From the NCBI GenBank assembly GCA_003022685.1, contig PXSV01000026.1, forward strand, positions 1 through 7,592: a stretch of DNA of 7,592 bases, in the 5' to 3' direction. Shown piece by piece: positions 5,524 through 7,592 of this stretch. Positions within the stretch are counted from its first letter, which is position 1. Each line of letters starts with the position of its first letter. The notes under the pieces were generated by a model. It did not search any database. It saw only the letters and a list, made by a program, of their open reading frames with translations, and was not told where the DNA came from. Source of the DNA: Halobacteriales archaeon SW_9_67_24 (lineage in GTDB: Archaea; Halobacteriota; Halobacteria; Halobacteriales; Halococcaceae). The position numbers were made by a program, and so were the translations under genes.

Positions 5524-5550
5524 GAACACTACCCGTTCGGCGCGGCGAAA

Positions 5551-5558
5551 GCGTTTTG
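5551..5558 (+). promoter_or_regulatory. candidate proximal TATA-like box for the HTH gene
   Basis: GCGTTTTG, preceded by a purine-rich CGAAA that could act as BRE, is centred about 41 nt before the ATG at 5596. The predicted start site near 5580 would give a leader of about 15 nt and exclude the 7-codon leader ORF at 5576-5599. Confidence 0.35.
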
Positions 5559-5575
5559 CGGGCGAGCGAAAAATC

Positions 5576-5599
5576 ATGAGTGATAGGGCCAGGCCATGA
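5576..5599 (+). CDS. 7-codon leader ORF overlapping the HTH-regulator start (ATGA)
   Basis: ATG at 5576-5578 opens MSDRARP and stops at TGA 5597-5599, overlapping the regulator ATG (5596-5598) as ATGA. This is the same layout as at the photolyase start, though shorter. Whether it is transcribed depends on which TATA-like box is used. No Shine-Dalgarno of the GGAGG type precedes the regulator ATG, only AGGGCC about 7 nt upstream. The chance of such a short frame arising randomly is not small. Confidence 0.25.
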   Translation: MSDRARP

Positions 5600-6312
5600 T
5601 CGATCTCACCCTCGACGTCGAGCAGTACGACTGTCCGTACATCGCGGCGACCGACGACCACGACGTTGCGTTCTCGACGCTCAACTGGGAGTTCGACCGC
5701 ACGGCGGAGCGACTCGAAACCAGGATGGTGGTCGACGCCGACGACCGCGCGACCCTCGATCGTGGACTCACGACGCTCCGCGAGCACGACCAGATCCACG
5801 AGTACGACCTCGTGGCCAAACGCGACGGCGTCGCCCGGATCCGCTCGACCATTCCGACCACGAACGCGATGGGCACCATCCGCGACCACGACGGCTACGT
5901 CACGGGGCCGTTCCACATCGAGTCGGGGAGCGAGCGCTGGCAGGTGGGGTTCGACGGCGAGGGAGCCGCCGAGGCCGCGCTGTCGGCGCTTTCGGTCGAC
6001 AACGAGTTCACCGTCGAGGCGCGCGAGGAGGTCGGCCTCCCCGAGATGGGCGGCTACGCGCAAACCGTGGGTGCGGCGATGACGCTCGTCGACGGCTGTC
6101 GCGACCTCTCGGAAGCCGAACGCGAGACCCTCGAAGCCGCCGTCGACGGCGGCTATTTCGACCGGCCGCGCAGCGCCGATCTCGGCGCGCTCGCCGACGA
6201 GTTCGACGTCTCGAAGCCCGCGGTCTCGAACACGCTCCGGCGCGGCCAGGAACGCGTGCTCTCGCGGGTGGTCGACGCGCTCGACGATCTCGACGATCCC
6301 GACGACGAGTGA
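5596..6312 (+). CDS. Bat-like HTH (HTH_10) transcriptional regulator
   Basis: The product is 238 residues and very acidic. The C-terminal part (about 171-226, LSEAERETLEAAVDGGYFDRP..., then LGALADEFDVSKPAVSNTLRRGQERVL) matches the helix-turn-helix of the haloarchaeal Bat family. That includes the typical 'L-tt-eR-t-L-aA-GYfd-PR' opening and the Val-Ser-Lys-Pro-Ala-Val-Ser recognition region. Bat itself controls bacterioopsin in response to oxygen and light through PAS and GAF domains. This protein lacks them and instead has an N-terminal region of about 165 residues with YDCPY (Cys13), a TNAMGTIRDHDGYVTGPF stretch (about 89-106) and probable alternating strands and helices. That region is conserved in haloarchaeal HTH proteins as I recall, but its ligand is unknown to me. 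The gene is codirectional with the photolyase but separated by the non-coding element, so it probably has its own promoter. It is convergent with the PH-like gene, 61 bp away. Confidence 0.9.
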   Translation: MIDLTLDVEQYDCPYIAATDDHDVAFSTLNWEFDRTAERLETRMVVDADDRATLDRGLTTLREHDQIHEYDLVAKRDGVARIRSTIPTTNAMGTIRDHDGYVTGPFHIESGSERWQVGFDGEGAAEAALSALSVDNEFTVEAREEVGLPEMGGYAQTVGAAMTLVDGCRDLSEAERETLEAAVDGGYFDRPRSADLGALADEFDVSKPAVSNTLRRGQERVLSRVVDALDDLDDPDDE

Positions 6313-6373
6313 TCGGAGTCGCCGGACTGACCCGGGCTGGCGGGATCCAACCGCTCCGCGACGCACCCGTGGC

Positions 6374-6751
6374 TCAGGTCCGGACCAGCGACAGTATCTC
6401 GTCGCGGGCCGTCCGCGCACACTCGCGATTCCCCCGACCGAAATGTACCGTGTTCTCGTTGACCGGATCGCTGAACAGCCCGCCTGCGTCGACCTCGACG
6501 CCGGTTTGCTCCACCTGGAGGTAGCCGATGGTGATGCCTTCCGAGTAGTCGACGCCCTGTATCTCGGCGGCCGGGATCGTCTCGTCGTCGAACGTCGAGC
6601 GTCCGACGCGCTCGATGACCACTCGGTCGTCGTACACCACGAGGGTTCCGTCCTGGAACTTGCAGATAACGGCTGCGTCGGCGTGGTCGTCGACCGAGTC
6701 GGTACCGTTGTCCCCGGCCTCCCCGTCGCGGCCCCATGGGAGGTCGACCAT
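6374..6751 (-). CDS. small PH-like domain protein (DUF4429-like), function unknown
   Basis: The product is 125 residues and acidic, with no signal or membrane segment. After a disordered, Gly/Asp-rich N-terminus (about 1-25) comes a run of predicted strands: ICKFQDGTLVVYDDRVVIERVG, then IPAAEIQGVDYSEGITIGYLQVE, then ENTVHFGRGN, and a final helix RECARTARDEILSLV. That order (strands, a 'GYLQ' turn, an 'NTVxF' strand, terminal helix) resembles the bacterial PH-like domains such as DUF4429, which are thought to bind protein partners. The assignment is by pattern only. I chose the ATG at 6749-6751 because a strong TATA-like box (6773-6779) is centred 25 nt upstream, giving a leaderless message. 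In-frame ATGs at 6760 and 6799 would add 3 or 16 residues but fit the promoter less well. It sits 109 bp downstream of the alpha/beta-hydrolase gene on the same strand. Confidence 0.8.
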   Translation of the reverse strand: MVDLPWGRDGEAGDNGTDSVDDHADAAVICKFQDGTLVVYDDRVVIERVGRSTFDDETIPAAEIQGVDYSEGITIGYLQVEQTGVEVDAGGLFSDPVNENTVHFGRGNRECARTARDEILSLVRT

Positions 6752-6772
6752 GACATACATACTGCGGAACGC

Positions 6773-6779
6773 ATAAAAA
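6773..6779 (-). promoter_or_regulatory. TATA-like box of the PH-like gene
   Basis: The minus strand reads TTTTTAT, the most AT-rich box in the window. It is centred 25 nt before the ATG at 6751-6749, which decides this start over the two upstream ATGs and predicts a leaderless transcript separate from the alpha/beta-hydrolase gene. Confidence 0.65.
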
Positions 6780-6860
6780 GGCGTTCGCCCGATGAACACG
6801 TCGGTATCGCGCCGACGAAACGTACTGCTTTCCGTACCCGGACCCCCTCCAACGGGCCTT

Positions 6861-7592
6861 TCACGCTCGGTCGTGGAAGCAGTTCACGGCGTCGTAGAGC
6901 GCACCGCGGCGCTCGCCGTGCATGAGGTAGTGATCCTCGCCGGCGAGTTCGAGGTAGTCGGCGGTGGTGACGAGTTCGTCGTACAGCGCGGTCGCGTCCG
7001 CGCGCCACGAGATCGCGTCGTCGGTGCCCCGAACCACGAGCGTCGGCACGTCGATGTTCGCGGCGTCGTACGGCGGATCGTCGGCACAGCAGTCGGCGAA
7101 GTCCGCGAGCGCGCCCGTCTGGGCGATGTACGTGTCCTCGTCGACGCCCTGGTTCGATTCGACCTGGGTTCGCCAGATCGCCTCGAACAGTGCGTCGTTT
7201 GCGTCCTCGCCCTGTCTGTCCTCGACGGTCTCTCTGTCCTGGTGGTAGTAGGCGTCGAGATCGGGGTCGAGCCCGAGCGCCGCGAGGCCGTCCTCGACGT
7301 CGTAGGACGTCCGGTAGACCGGCGCGCACTGGACGAGGGAGGCGATGGGGGGCGCGTCGCGCTCGATCAGCCGCCCGCAGACGTTCGTGCCCCACGAGAC
7401 GCCGACGAGATGCACGGTGTCGAAGCGCTCGCGGACGAATTCGAGTGCGTCGGCGGCGTCGCTCGCGGCGAGGTCCGCCCGAACCGGCGGGCCGTTCTCC
7501 TCGGGCGGTTCGTTCATCTCGGGCGGGCGGTCGCTATCGCCGTACCCGCGGATGTCGAGGGCGAACGCCGTTCGACCGCGCTCTCCGGGAGT
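6861..7592 (-). CDS. alpha/beta hydrolase (5' end beyond the window)
   Basis: The visible part is 243 residues and runs off the right edge. Its first visible residues read ALDIRGYGDSDRPPE, the typical 'D-RGYG-SdrP' segment after strand 4 of the fold, so roughly 50-60 N-terminal residues are missing. An internal ATG at 7517 is therefore not the true start. The nucleophile elbow is GVSWG with Ser66 (numbered from the visible end), the acid is probably Asp191 in VVRGTDDAIS, and the base is His221 in AGEDHYLMHG, so the catalytic triad is complete. Residues about 95-175 form the cap region. Such enzymes hydrolyse esters, epoxides, C-C bonds or halides; the cap sequence does not let me name a substrate. 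The gene lies upstream of the PH-like gene with a 109-bp gap that holds a separate promoter, so an operon is unlikely. Confidence 0.93.
   Translation of the reverse strand, partial: TPGERGRTAFALDIRGYGDSDRPPEMNEPPEENGPPVRADLAASDAADALEFVRERFDTVHLVGVSWGTNVCGRLIERDAPPIASLVQCAPVYRTSYDVEDGLAALGLDPDLDAYYHQDRETVEDRQGEDANDALFEAIWRTQVESNQGVDEDTYIAQTGALADFADCCADDPPYDAANIDVPTLVVRGTDDAISWRADATALYDELVTTADYLELAGEDHYLMHGERRGALYDAVNCFHDRA

Larger units (their letters stand above)
5258..5529. repeat. 272-bp MITE-like element with 14-bp imperfect terminal inverted repeats
   Basis: The left end reads GTGTTTAGATAAGC (5258-5271). The reverse complement of the right end (5516-5529) reads GTGTTCAGATAAAC, matching at 12 of 14 positions. 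Between them is non-coding DNA with a perfect 9-bp hairpin and a 21-bp imperfect inverted repeat. Size, lack of coding and matching ends suit a miniature inverted-repeat element or a palindromic dispersed repeat. I see no clean target-site duplication directly flanking the ends, which weakens a recent-transposition reading. The AT-rich ends also look like outward or inward TATA boxes and might have matched for that reason. Confidence 0.45.
5241..5595. other. 355-bp gene-free stretch dominated by inverted repeats
   Basis: There is no credible protein gene between the photolyase stop and the HTH-regulator start. The stretch is largely filled by the TIR-bounded element at 5258-5529 with its internal hairpins. 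It is followed by about 65 bp holding the promoter candidates and a 7-codon leader ORF of the HTH gene. The one frame open across much of it (5298-5525) is Ser-, Arg- and Leu-rich and basic, unlike the proteins nearby, and I do not treat it as a gene. Confidence 0.7.

Noticed and set aside
5298..5525. 75-codon open frame inside the non-coding element as a small protein gene
   Set aside because: It is basic and Ser/Arg/Leu-rich, has no family motif or promoter fit, and its sequence is dictated by inverted repeats.
5518..7395. Open frame of about 625 codons on the minus strand
   Set aside because: It runs antisense to the HTH gene and out of frame over the PH-like and hydrolase genes, and is extremely Arg-rich. 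It is a GC-driven shadow.
6861..7517. Alpha/beta hydrolase gene complete from an ATG at 7517
   Set aside because: The frame continues upstream to the window edge with the conserved DIRGYGDSDRPP segment, so the true start lies outside.

Overview
The window looks like chromosomal DNA of a halophilic archaeon (class Halobacteria). GC content is high, and the clear genes strongly prefer G or C at the third codon position. Most encoded proteins are markedly acidic (Asp/Glu-rich). There is a Tat-type lipoprotein halocyanin, a Bat-like HTH regulator, and AT-rich TATA-like boxes about 25-27 nt upstream of start codons, as expected for leaderless transcripts. The genus cannot be fixed from the sequence alone.

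Layout, left to right. Positions 1-68 may hold the last codons of a gene entering from the left. Positions 97-306 hold a decayed C-terminal piece of a peroxiredoxin. Two 32-bp near-identical direct repeats (336-367 and 401-432) follow and lead directly into the promoter of an HD-domain phosphohydrolase gene (463-1281, +). Beyond it are two minus-strand genes: a metallo-beta-lactamase-fold hydrolase with a C-terminal winged helix (1590-2585) and, upstream of that, a halocyanin-type blue copper lipoprotein (2831-3499). The halocyanin is divergent from an iron-sulfur photolyase/cryptochrome of the PhrB/CryB class (3708-5240, +). A 355-bp gene-free stretch comes next. It contains a candidate 272-bp non-coding element bounded by 14-bp imperfect terminal inverted repeats, with strong internal inverted repeats. 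It leads into a Bat-like HTH regulator (5596-6312, +). The right end carries two minus-strand genes: a small PH-like (DUF4429-like) protein (6374-6751) and an alpha/beta hydrolase (6861-7592) whose 5' end lies outside the window.

How the genes relate. There is no obvious multi-gene operon; most genes appear to have their own promoter. The photolyase repairs UV damage in light and is likely expressed on its own or under a local regulator. The halocyanin would carry electrons at the outer face of the membrane. The HD, MBL, PH-like and alpha/beta-hydrolase proteins have recognisable folds, but their substrates cannot be read from sequence.

I saw no convincing defence system, CRISPR array, tRNA, rRNA or full transposase gene. 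The most unusual signals are non-coding: the TIR-bounded element, the duplicated 32-bp sequence at the HD promoter, and two very short leader ORFs whose stop codons overlap the photolyase and HTH start codons in the same ATGA arrangement.
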